DNA of 34,747 nucleotides from Legionellales bacterium (GTDB lineage Bacteria; Pseudomonadota; Gammaproteobacteria; Comchoanobacterales; Comchoanobacteraceae): NCBI GenBank assembly GCA_002691585.1, contig NZIM01000028.1, positions 1 to 34,747 of the forward strand, read 5' to 3'. Shown piece by piece: positions 18,501 to 26,587 of this stretch (position 1 is its first letter; each line of letters starts with the position of its first letter). The notes under the pieces were generated by a model. It saw only the letters and a program-made list of their open reading frames with translations, ran no database searches and was not told where the DNA came from. The position numbers and the translations under genes were made by a program.

Positions 18501-21500
18501 TGATGATTCAACATCACCACATGCAAATATAGATCAATTTTCACTACAAACAACCATAACCGTTGAACTTTACTTTAAATTAAATACTTCTTCAAATAAT
18601 TCAAGAATATTTAGTTTTGGAGATAGTAGAGGTTCAAATAATTTTTTATTAGCGAGATATGGTACTCGCAATTATTTAGCAGTATATACTAATAGATCTG
18701 GTTGGGATGATTCTAGTTCTTATAATCAAATTACTAATGGTACCTATGTGCATGTTGTTGTTACTGCAACTCCTTCAGGAGGTATAATATATACCAATAA
18801 TGTTGAATATAGATATTCAACCACTTCTAACCTAATTGTAGCTGGAACTAGAAATTATAATTATTTAGGTAGATCATTATGGGGCGAAAATAATCCAAAT
18901 ATGAACATGTTATATTTTAGAATTTGGAATGGAATTGAACTTAATAGTACTGAAGTAGGAGATTTATATCAAAATTTTAATACAATACATTTCCAAGGAA
19001 CAAGATCAATTAGTAATAATTCAATAGTTCATGCAAATAATAAAAACATAACATCTGGAAAATTTACTACTTATTCTAATGGAAATTATGTGGATATTGA
19101 TATCACAAAAAAATCAGTAAGATTCAATGATATACAGAGTATTATTACCTACAATTATAATACAAGTGTTTCTAACTTAGATCTATCTAATCAAGAACAA
19201 ACAAAAATTATATTATATGATGAAAATAATACAAAAATTATAGAGTATAGGAATAACTTAATCGGAGACAATTCGTATAATATTTACAAATATAAAGGAC
19301 CTGATAATGAATCATCATTAGTAAAGAAATTTCAAAAACTAAGAATTGAAACTGCTAATTATTCTGAACTAAAATTAGATGAAGTACAATTATGGGTTAA
19401 TAATAATAATGTAATTCCAAATAATTCGATAATAACAGCATCATCAACATATGGTTCTGATGTATCATCAAATGTTGTAGATTCTAGTCTAAGTACTTAC
19501 TTTATGTCTGAAAAAGGAATTGGACAATATATCGATATTTCACTAAATAATGATATTAATATTAGTGAAATTCAAGGTATTGTTTTATATTCATCTCCCA
19601 TTATTACTAATTCAAAAATAACAAAAATTAGATATGAAACAACAGACTATGTCTCATTAGAATTTAATGAATTTCAATTATTTACTACATCAAATCAAAA
19701 TCAATTAAATGATATTTCAATGAATGCTTTCAAACCATCAGAAGAAATTTATAATATTTTTAATAAAATAAAAGTAGTAAGAAAATTTGGTGAAAATCCA
19801 TTTTCATTAGATCAAATACAATTATGGGTAGACAATTCAAATGTTGCTAATATTGGAACAACTAGTAGTAGTGGATTTTCTGGTACAAATTCTCATACAA
19901 ATTTAATTGATGGAGATGTAAGTAATACACTTTTTGCTGAAGATAGTGTAAGTGTAGGTAATTTTTGTATGGTTACTTTAAATGCTAATTATAATGTTAA
20001 AAATATTCAATCAGTAGTATTATATAATGGTCCTGATCTTAGCGGATTGAGAGGATGTAATTTACAGTTAATCAATAGTGAAGGATCAATAAATTATGAA
20101 TATGATTTAGATTCTAATTCAGAAGTTTTTAGATTTGACGGACCTGATATTGGTTCTGTATCAACATTTGCATCATTGTTATCCAATACTAATATTGCTT
20201 CACTTGATGTATCTAAAAATATACCAACTCCTGCATATGATGAAGAAATATCAGCTCCATCAAATATGATTGGTTATAGAAATACTGCAAATTATAATAA
20301 AGTTTATAAAATGTTAATAACTGGACAATCTGGAAGTGCTGGATGGGGTACTGATATTTATACTGATGATTCACGTATTCATCGTGCTGCAGTCCATGCA
20401 GGTGTTATAGCTGTGGGAGTTACAGATTATGTATTTGTTAAAGTTCTTCCAGGACAAAGTAGTTACATTGGATCTACTCAAAACGGAAATACTTCAAGTA
20501 GTTATGGAAGTTGGGGTGGATCATATAGTTTCGTTACTGGTTCATCTACGATTTCTGTTGATGTATCTAGAATTACAATTGAAAACATAGTAGATACTTA
20601 TCCATCCATTAATACAGACAATATAACAGACGGTAGTATGAACACATATTTTTTATCAGATAAGGGATTAGGAATTTATGTTGATTTTTATCTTAATGAC
20701 TTATCATTTAGTTATAATGATTTACAAGCAATTATGTTTTATAATTATGGTAATTCTGGTAATGATTTATCAAATCAACAATCAACAAAACTTACTTTAT
20801 ACGACGATTATGATATTCCTGTTATTCAATATAATAATCAATTAGTTGGTGATATATCATATAATATTTATAAATATAAAGGGCCTAGTTATACAGCAGA
20901 TCAATTAAGAAATATAAGAATAGAAACTACAAATTTTACTACTTTAAATATTAATGAAATACAAATATGGTCAGATCAATCTAATATTTTACAACAAGGT
21001 AATTATACTTTAACAATCAAAGACTCAAGTCTAAATACATATACAAGTTCTTTATTTACAGATTCAAATTTAAATACTGTATATACATTAGAAAAAGGTA
21101 ATGGAAATTATATTGACATTTCATTAAATAATACAATTGCTTTATCAAAACTGGAAAGTCTAGTTATTTACTCTGATATAAATACTACACAAAATCCTAT
21201 TATTAGTAAACTTAGATTTGAAACAACTAAAAATGTACCTTTACAATTTAATGAAATACAAATATGGAAACATAATAAAAATATATTGAAAAATTTTGAA
21301 TTAAAAACAAATTTGACAGTTTCTAATCCAAGTTTTGAAGAACCTAGTCTAGCAAATTATATTCCTGCTGAATCATTTATTGACACCAATAAAAATTTCA
21401 AGAAAATTATAATTGATAACTCTGAAAATTCATTACATATATCAGAAGTACAAGTGTGGAAAGATAATTCTAATATTGCACCATTTGGCACTGCTACAAT

Positions 21501-24500
21501 TACAAACAGTAAATATGATCCTACTGGATCTGGATATTATGTAATAGGTGATGTTTATGGTGCAACTGCACCAACAACAGGAGGCTGGTCAAACTGGGCT
21601 TCTAATGATAGTGTATTTATATTAATTAATCAAAATGGAAGTTTAGATGTATTATCTCCAGGAGGTACTTATTATAATGATAGAGGAGCATCACCTCCAT
21701 CAGATACATTTAGTTCTATTTTTGCACATTCATCAAATATGGATAAAAATTTATTTCCTAATTTAGCAGTTGATATTATACCTTACAGTCAATATTGTGA
21801 TGCTTTTGCTGGAGTTACAACAACTGGAGAACTTAGATGTTGGGGTAGTTTTGAGCAAGGAAATTTCGATGGATTACCTACTACAAATGACTTTACTGGA
21901 GCTAAAATAGTTTTCACACATAGTGCTGCATGTGCTCTTAAATCAGATGGTTCTATTGCAACATGGGGTAGATCATCAGAGGGTGGTACAGGTAATGATA
22001 CTAATGGACCAAATAATCCAATACCAACTGATAATGGGTATACTGCAGTTTACGCATCAAGTGAATCATTTACTGCAATAAAAGATGATGGTACAGTTGG
22101 TTACTGGGGATGGGCAAGTAAAAATTATATAGGAAGTTCAGGTGCTCCATCAACTGTTGGAGCAAATGCTAAAATTGCAGTTAATCTTGGCGCATTCGTA
22201 GCATTAAAATCTGATGGAACATTATTAAATTGGGGAACTTCATCATATGGTGGAAGTCATTCATCACTTCCTAGTGGAACTTTTACTAAAATCGTAGCAC
22301 TTAGTTATGGTTTTGTAGGATTAAAAAATGACGGTAGTATAGTTGGATGGGGAATGAATGTAAGTGATCTTCCAACTGGTACGAATTATGCTGATATTAT
22401 TTTTGTCTATGAAAAAGATTTAATTTTTGTAAAAGATGATGGAACGTTAGAAGGATGGTCGGGTGGAACAACACATCCAAGTCATTCATCACTACCAACT
22501 ACTAATGATTTTTTAAATGCAAAGTTTGTTACCAATAATAGACATAATCAGGGTGTTGCTGCATTAAAATCAGATGGAACAGTTGTTTCATGGGGTTTAG
22601 ATAGCAATCTCCCTAGTGCTCCAACAGATAGTGGATATACTAATATTTACGCAACTAATTTATCTTTTTCAGCAATAAAAAGTGATGGTAAAATAACTCA
22701 ATGGGGGTCAACAGAAGGAAATAATTTTCAAAATGCATCAGATATATCATTCAAAGGAATATGGGCATGGTTTAAAATTAGAGTAACAATAGGATATTAC
22801 GAATATACACCAGAAGAATACAAAGCAAATTCAGCAATTGATAATATAATAAATATCGGTGATTTTTCACAAACAGCAGTTTATAATTCAATGATTACAG
22901 TTGATAACTCAGGTACATGGGAATTGGATCTAAGCGAATCAGTTAACTATAAAGACTTACAATCAATTGTGGTTTACAATAGAATGGATACAGGAGGCCA
23001 AACAATAAGTGATAAAATGAAAACAATAAAAATTAGTTTAGTTGATTTTTCTGGAAGAACAATAAACGAAATTTCTCCAAATAGTATAAATTTTGCATAT
23101 AAAATTAAAGGAGGAGCATCTGAAACTGGATACACATCTACAGAATCGATTAATTATAATGCTAATAGAATTATTGCAGATAGTGTAACAAATACATCAT
23201 CTAATTTTAATTCTGATTATTCTACAAACAGATCAAATGAATTATTTAAATATAGTTTAATTAGTAAGAATTTTAGCAGAATAATAATCGATAACTCTGA
23301 AAATTCATTACATCTTTCTGAAGTACAAGTATGGAAAGATAATTCTAATATTGCTTTATCTGGCTCTTCATCATTTACTAAAGGTGATTGGCAACCACCT
23401 ACCAGTTATTCAGTTGTTTCTGTAAGAGGTGATTGGTTACTTCCAACCGGAAGTACATGGGTTAAAGAAGTTTCTAACTATCAAGCTAAATGTTGGTTAA
23501 GTAGTACAGGAACAGTCTGGTCATCTGGAGACTCAAATTATGGAGGTACTGGGTATCCAACAACAGGAACATTTGTAGATATTTTTGGTGATAGCACAAA
23601 TTATGTTGGATCTACATATGGACATGATAAATTACCTAATTTATTGTCTAGGTCTATTAGTGGTAGCACATCATACTATTCAAAGGTATTTGTCGCTATT
23701 AAAAATGATGGAACTATTGTATGTTGGGGTAACAGTACACAAACAGCAAACACTCCAACAACTAATGATTTTATTGGTGCTAAGATAGTTTCTAACAAAA
23801 GTGCAGTTGCAGCATTGAAATCAGATGGTTCTATAGTTACTTGGGGAGAAAATAATAATGGCGGATATGGAAATAATGATGTAAATGCAAATAATGATAT
23901 ACCAACTGGAAATAACTATGTTGAAATTTATCCATATTATGAAGGATTCACTGCTATAAACTCATCAGGACATGCATTTCTTTGGGGATGGGCATCCGCT
24001 AACAGAACAAACTATCAACCACCAACAGATCCAATTGGTACTGATGCCAAAATATTAGTAAATTCTAATTTTCAAATGATGGCTCTAAAAGCTGATGGCA
24101 CATTAACTAAAGCATGGGTTACTGCTTCACCAAGTATACCAAGTGGAACTTATACAACTGGTATTGCTGCAGGTATTACATTTGCATTTATAAAAAGTGA
24201 TGGATCACTTGCTGCAATGACTGATTCCACCGGAAATGGATATAGTATACCAAGTGGTAATAACTTTGTGGCACTTTATCATGCTTATGATAATTATAAT
24301 ATTATTGCACTAAAAAGTGATGGTACTTTAGCTGCATGGGGAGACACTACTCAAGTAGTTTTGAGTAATATCCCTACTACAAATGATTTTACAGGAGCTA
24401 AATTAGTTTTTAATACTATATATGGAGCAGGAGCTGCATTAAAATCAACTGGGTATGTTGTTTCCTGGGGACATAGTGATAGAGGGGGTAGCGGTGCACC

Positions 24501-26487
24501 TACAGATGATGGATACATAGATATTGTTTCTAATAAAAATGGATTTTATGCTCTTAAATCAGATGGTACTGTTTCAGGATGGGGATATAATAGTAATCAA
24601 TCATGGACAAACGTTAATACATTAATCCAAGGAATCAGTATTGAAAATAATCAAAGTGCATTTATAAACTCTTCAAAATCAGTTGAATATATGTCTTCAA
24701 GAGCTATAGATAATATAATAAACAAAGGAGATTTTACTGATTCATCAGTATCTAATTCTACAAATAGTTACGATAATTCAGGAACATGGCAACTAGATTT
24801 AAGTGAATCAATAACATTTAATGATTTACAATCAATTGTAATTTATAATAGAATGGATACAGATGGTCAAACTATAAGTGATAAAAGTAAAACTATGAAA
24901 ATATCGATTGTTGATACAATCGCAAACAAAATAATTGATAGTATATCTCCAGATAGTATTAATTTTGCATATAAAATAAAAGGAAATGCTTCAGAATTAG
25001 GATATACATCAACCGAATCAATTAATTATGACGCTAGTAGAATTATTGCAGATAGTGTAACAAATTCATCAGGTAATTTTAATTCTGATTCAGTAACAAG
25101 ATCAAATTCAGTATTTGTATATAATTTAGATAAATCATTATTATTAACAGGTTGGACAAGCAATGATTATATGTTACTAAGAGGAAGTAATACATATTTT
25201 GGAAATCAAAATATAACCTACGGTAATCAAATTCTAGGAATAAGGAATAATCAAAGTATTTCTAAAAATATAAGTTCAACAATATCAGGTGAATATTACA
25301 GATTAGAATTTTATGCTCACATATCTACTGATACTTCAAGTAGTGAATTATCTGTATTATTAGATAGCTCTCAAATTAGTAGTATAATTATTGATTCATC
25401 AGAAACAAGTTTAAAAACAGCTATTTTTATTGCATCTGATACGAGTCATAATATAGAATTTAAAAATATTTCTTCTGAAACAGGTTCAATAATCTGGCTT
25501 GATAATTTTAGTTTATTTAATTTTAATGACCTATTCTGTGATGATAACATAAATACATACATTACAGTATCTCAAGGATTAGGAGCATATTTTGATTTAG
25601 ATTTAAGTTCACTAAATTTAAATTATCAAGATATGCAAGGTATTGTTACTTATAATTATGGAAATGGTGGATATGATTTATCAAATCAATATGCAACCAA
25701 GGTTATCTTATATGATGATTCTAATGTTCCAATAATAGAATATAATAATCCTGAATATGTAGATTCTGTAAGTACTTTATATAATTCTTACAAATATAAA
25801 GGACCAGATCATAGTAATACTATCAAAAGTCTTAAAAAAATTAGATTGGAAGCAAGTGAATCTGTAGAAATTGGAATTAATGAAATTCAAGTTTGGAAAA
25901 ACAATGAAAATGTTTTCAAATATTATCAAGAACCTACTAGTTCTTTTATATTAAATGGTGACTTAAGAAGTTTAACTGATTTATATAGCTCCACAACATT
26001 AACATTACTTGGTAATCCTGGATTTGATAATGATGGTGTTCATTTAATAGGAGCTCAATATATAACCATACCTCAATCTATTCTAGATTTTAGTTCTAAT
26101 AATTTTACAATTTCATTATGGACACAAACATCCGTTGCTTCAGGTACACCTCATATTTTAAGCTTAGGTTATGATAGCTCTAATTCGTGGTTACTTGGTT
26201 CTGATGGAAGTGTTATACAATTATATGGATACCAACAAACATCAACTGGAGAAGGAGATACAGACTTTAATTTTACCGCTGATAACCAAACTAATAATTA
26301 TATAATTTCTAGAGTTGGAAATAAAATGAAACTATTTATAAATGGAGTGCAAAAATTAGATTTAGATGTTTCCGTAAGTTTACCAGCTCAAGATTATCAT
26401 ATTGGGTATTCTCTAAGTAATGGTTCCTATTATTCGGGAGCTATTAAAAGATTGGATATATGGAAGAATTATGGTTTTAGTAGTTAG
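15538..26487 (+). CDS. Giant multi-module beta-rich protein (F5/8C-like, NHL-like, LamG, RCC1-like, DUF642-like), complete
   Basis: ORF track gives 15502 (TTG start), but the first ATG, MSKINYIFNKGLTNE, is at 15538. It aligns with the ORF3 N-terminus and has the same TCTATAATG context. The 15502 start lies inside an intergenic hairpin. Ends ...KRLDIWKNYGFSS-TAG. Confidence 0.93.
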   Translation: MSKINYIFNKGLTNEIVKNNIFMTSRENSSDPSTNIIDSSLNTFTRTSSGIGERIDVSLNSHIDLSNIQSLVAFPKSVLSNNPTVSKVRLEIDNSNTQFQLDEIQMWVDNSNILTRDDRNNFNKVKVVRKLDVNPLYDLSFIEPFDGTEIVNTKQYYGLSASHHSYGKIEFDNNGIAYGSRYGSGQVYKDIFSSSSVRLVASNGSPVNDFTISDNGTIYTVYGHTQLIEHTPTNSGVYNSSIINTGLPRNSNIHYQFGKIYIWKTESYQDCQIYDISSNTISSIPGNNGATDRIYNIVLDEFQNIYFSNIDKYRIEVLYQSGTVFGQTTDPSGNPWEVGNIYGVVNYSNNLYHQFWSYDNSAAADVRMQYPGQARFDLKGDLYFYKFGLNAATNLIRIDGQTSLAYRIWGEPLQQTSAVTAGNSARDTGMTYLRNFAFDLSGNLFYLGRENTTYNKIYFINRRENILRQAYTPFSLEQIQVWIDNSNVANIGTTNSSDSAIFFNTVRLQARADNLSATLEAKELLVWVEGVNIALTTNSNPTVNASNYYSSYSEDNANNNTLTGQWFSSSGGNGYLEYVFSTPIDYKKLDGIVWVWPGHMNHQNYINGQELILKNNSTIVASHSMADFNQVTYTDGGEDMALFKGKNYSNATTGTRSNVLTNILSDSEPQVYIRTLNFIQLDNSKNLIDGDVSNTSFTEDSISVGNFCMVTLNTDYNFMDVQSIVLYNGTSGTLRGCNLQLINNEGLIKYESDLESVSYVYRFDGLDIGSVTTFSNYYSSTNIPILLDLSKTAEPSYDEEVPFSTSMNGYRDNANHNKVYKMLVTANASDSQYWTYGTDVYRDDAAIVKTAVHSGALTDGETGYVYITYLPPRTAFYGSTQNGVTTRTDDQWWTSYRGYSFIIDYHIGVDVSSNTINTTLYPESIITSSYNVPLEWRLDNVRQPTYSFDFRTNNNTTRIIDQMGTNLGITFENGVTFTEADGAFFSGGDDSTSPHANIDQFSLQTTITVELYFKLNTSSNNSRIFSFGDSRGSNNFLLARYGTRNYLAVYTNRSGWDDSSSYNQITNGTYVHVVVTATPSGGIIYTNNVEYRYSTTSNLIVAGTRNYNYLGRSLWGENNPNMNMLYFRIWNGIELNSTEVGDLYQNFNTIHFQGTRSISNNSIVHANNKNITSGKFTTYSNGNYVDIDITKKSVRFNDIQSIITYNYNTSVSNLDLSNQEQTKIILYDENNTKIIEYRNNLIGDNSYNIYKYKGPDNESSLVKKFQKLRIETANYSELKLDEVQLWVNNNNVIPNNSIITASSTYGSDVSSNVVDSSLSTYFMSEKGIGQYIDISLNNDINISEIQGIVLYSSPIITNSKITKIRYETTDYVSLEFNEFQLFTTSNQNQLNDISMNAFKPSEEIYNIFNKIKVVRKFGENPFSLDQIQLWVDNSNVANIGTTSSSGFSGTNSHTNLIDGDVSNTLFAEDSVSVGNFCMVTLNANYNVKNIQSVVLYNGPDLSGLRGCNLQLINSEGSINYEYDLDSNSEVFRFDGPDIGSVSTFASLLSNTNIASLDVSKNIPTPAYDEEISAPSNMIGYRNTANYNKVYKMLITGQSGSAGWGTDIYTDDSRIHRAAVHAGVIAVGVTDYVFVKVLPGQSSYIGSTQNGNTSSSYGSWGGSYSFVTGSSTISVDVSRITIENIVDTYPSINTDNITDGSMNTYFLSDKGLGIYVDFYLNDLSFSYNDLQAIMFYNYGNSGNDLSNQQSTKLTLYDDYDIPVIQYNNQLVGDISYNIYKYKGPSYTADQLRNIRIETTNFTTLNINEIQIWSDQSNILQQGNYTLTIKDSSLNTYTSSLFTDSNLNTVYTLEKGNGNYIDISLNNTIALSKLESLVIYSDINTTQNPIISKLRFETTKNVPLQFNEIQIWKHNKNILKNFELKTNLTVSNPSFEEPSLANYIPAESFIDTNKNFKKIIIDNSENSLHISEVQVWKDNSNIAPFGTATITNSKYDPTGSGYYVIGDVYGATAPTTGGWSNWASNDSVFILINQNGSLDVLSPGGTYYNDRGASPPSDTFSSIFAHSSNMDKNLFPNLAVDIIPYSQYCDAFAGVTTTGELRCWGSFEQGNFDGLPTTNDFTGAKIVFTHSAACALKSDGSIATWGRSSEGGTGNDTNGPNNPIPTDNGYTAVYASSESFTAIKDDGTVGYWGWASKNYIGSSGAPSTVGANAKIAVNLGAFVALKSDGTLLNWGTSSYGGSHSSLPSGTFTKIVALSYGFVGLKNDGSIVGWGMNVSDLPTGTNYADIIFVYEKDLIFVKDDGTLEGWSGGTTHPSHSSLPTTNDFLNAKFVTNNRHNQGVAALKSDGTVVSWGLDSNLPSAPTDSGYTNIYATNLSFSAIKSDGKITQWGSTEGNNFQNASDISFKGIWAWFKIRVTIGYYEYTPEEYKANSAIDNIINIGDFSQTAVYNSMITVDNSGTWELDLSESVNYKDLQSIVVYNRMDTGGQTISDKMKTIKISLVDFSGRTINEISPNSINFAYKIKGGASETGYTSTESINYNANRIIADSVTNTSSNFNSDYSTNRSNELFKYSLISKNFSRIIIDNSENSLHLSEVQVWKDNSNIALSGSSSFTKGDWQPPTSYSVVSVRGDWLLPTGSTWVKEVSNYQAKCWLSSTGTVWSSGDSNYGGTGYPTTGTFVDIFGDSTNYVGSTYGHDKLPNLLSRSISGSTSYYSKVFVAIKNDGTIVCWGNSTQTANTPTTNDFIGAKIVSNKSAVAALKSDGSIVTWGENNNGGYGNNDVNANNDIPTGNNYVEIYPYYEGFTAINSSGHAFLWGWASANRTNYQPPTDPIGTDAKILVNSNFQMMALKADGTLTKAWVTASPSIPSGTYTTGIAAGITFAFIKSDGSLAAMTDSTGNGYSIPSGNNFVALYHAYDNYNIIALKSDGTLAAWGDTTQVVLSNIPTTNDFTGAKLVFNTIYGAGAALKSTGYVVSWGHSDRGGSGAPTDDGYIDIVSNKNGFYALKSDGTVSGWGYNSNQSWTNVNTLIQGISIENNQSAFINSSKSVEYMSSRAIDNIINKGDFTDSSVSNSTNSYDNSGTWQLDLSESITFNDLQSIVIYNRMDTDGQTISDKSKTMKISIVDTIANKIIDSISPDSINFAYKIKGNASELGYTSTESINYDASRIIADSVTNSSGNFNSDSVTRSNSVFVYNLDKSLLLTGWTSNDYMLLRGSNTYFGNQNITYGNQILGIRNNQSISKNISSTISGEYYRLEFYAHISTDTSSSELSVLLDSSQISSIIIDSSETSLKTAIFIASDTSHNIEFKNISSETGSIIWLDNFSLFNFNDLFCDDNINTYITVSQGLGAYFDLDLSSLNLNYQDMQGIVTYNYGNGGYDLSNQYATKVILYDDSNVPIIEYNNPEYVDSVSTLYNSYKYKGPDHSNTIKSLKKIRLEASESVEIGINEIQVWKNNENVFKYYQEPTSSFILNGDLRSLTDLYSSTTLTLLGNPGFDNDGVHLIGAQYITIPQSILDFSSNNFTISLWTQTSVASGTPHILSLGYDSSNSWLLGSDGSVIQLYGYQQTSTGEGDTDFNFTADNQTNNYIISRVGNKMKLFINGVQKLDLDVSVSLPAQDYHIGYSLSNGSYYSGAIKRLDIWKNYGFSS
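15945..16953 (+). other. NHL-like beta-propeller inserted in an F5/8C-like module (ORF2)
   Basis: IEFDNNGIAYGSRYGSGQVYKDI, FTISDNGTIYTVYG, IVLDEFQNIYFSNIDKYRIEVLYQSG, ARFDLKGDLYFYKFG, FAFDLSGNLFYLGRE. Confidence 0.68.
18373..18978 (+). other. LamG/ConA-like lectin module (ORF2)
   Basis: YSFDFRTNNNTT...AFFSGGDDSTSPHANIDQFSLQTTITVELYFKLNTSSNNSRIFSFGD...TYVHVVVTATPSGGIIYTNNVEY...YLGRSL...LYFRIWNGIELNSTEVGDLYQNF. Confidence 0.78.
19000..21300 (+). other. Tandem F5/8C-like modules (ORF2)
   Basis: KKFQKLRIETANYSELKLDEVQLWVNNNNVI...GIGQYIDISLNNDINISEIQGIVLYSS; FNKIKVVRKFGENPFSLDQIQLWVDNSNVA; LRNIRIETTNFTTLNINEIQIWSDQSNI; LRFETTKNVPLQFNEIQIWKHNKNI. Confidence 0.75.
21540..22740 (+). other. RCC1-like repeat propeller A, about 9 motifs (ORF2)
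   Basis: FAGVTTTGELRCWG, ACALKSDGSIATWG, FTAIKDDGTVGYWG, FVALKSDGTLLNWG, FVGLKNDGSIVGWG, LIFVKDDGTLEGWS, VAALKSDGTVVSWG, FSAIKSDGKITQWG. Confidence 0.75.
23395..24615 (+). other. RCC1-like repeat propeller B, about 9 motifs (ORF2)
   Basis: FVAIKNDGTIVCWG, VAALKSDGSIVTWG, FTAINSSGHAFLWG, MMALKADGTLTKAW, FAFIKSDGSLAAMT, IIALKSDGTLAAWG, GAALKSTGYVVSWG, FYALKSDGTVSGWG. Confidence 0.75.
25945..26484 (+). other. C-terminal LamG/ConA-like cap (ORF2)
   Basis: FILNGDLRSLTDLYSS...GVHLIGAQYITIPQSILDFSSNNFTISLWTQTSVASGTPHILSLGY...MKLFINGVQKLDLDVSVSLPAQDYHIGYSLSNGSYYSGAIKRLDIWKNYGFSS; paralogue of 14925-15464. Confidence 0.85.
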
Positions 26488-26525
26488 TTACAAAATAATT
26501 TTTCAACCACAAAAAAAATCACTAT

Positions 26526-26560
26526 AAAATGATTCTTTTTAAACTCAAAAGAATCATTTT
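26526..26560. terminator. Perfect 14-bp inverted repeat between ORF2 and ORF3 (possible transcript 3'-end/polyadenylation hairpin)
   Basis: AAAATGATTCTTTT (26526-26539), loop TAAACTC, AAAAGAATCATTTT (26547-26560). Confidence 0.82.
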
Positions 26561-26578
26561 CATTTATTTTCTAAAAGA

Positions 26579-26587
26579 TCTATAATG
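26579..26587 (+). promoter_or_regulatory. TCTATAATG start context of ORF3 (candidate TCTA late-type element)
   Basis: gaTCTATAATG, same 9-mer as ORF2. Confidence 0.45.

Larger units (their letters stand above)
21395..25130 (+). repeat. Tandem duplication of an F5/8C-like{RCC1} unit, period about 1.87 kb (ORF2)
   Basis: 'gataactctgaaaattcattacat' at 21415 and 23290 (offset 1875). 'gatagtgtaacaaat' at 23179 and 25051 (offset 1872). Protein: IIIDNSENSLHISEVQVWKDNSNIA...AYKIKGGASETGYTSTESINYNANRIIADSVTN twice. Confidence 0.88.
21325..25510 (+). other. DUF642/CBM-like jelly-roll module, split by about 3.7 kb of inserted modules (ORF2)
   Basis: Head SNPSFEEPSLAN (about 21325-21360). Tail GWTSNDYMLLRGSNTYFGNQNITYGNQILGIRNNQSISKNISSTISGEYYRLEFYAHI...IIWLDNFSLF (about 25150-25517). 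Resembles a 'NxxFEEP...GW....GxxxxxGxxxLxL......SIxQxxxxxxGxxYxLxFxxxx...LDNxSL' layout. Confidence 0.5.
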
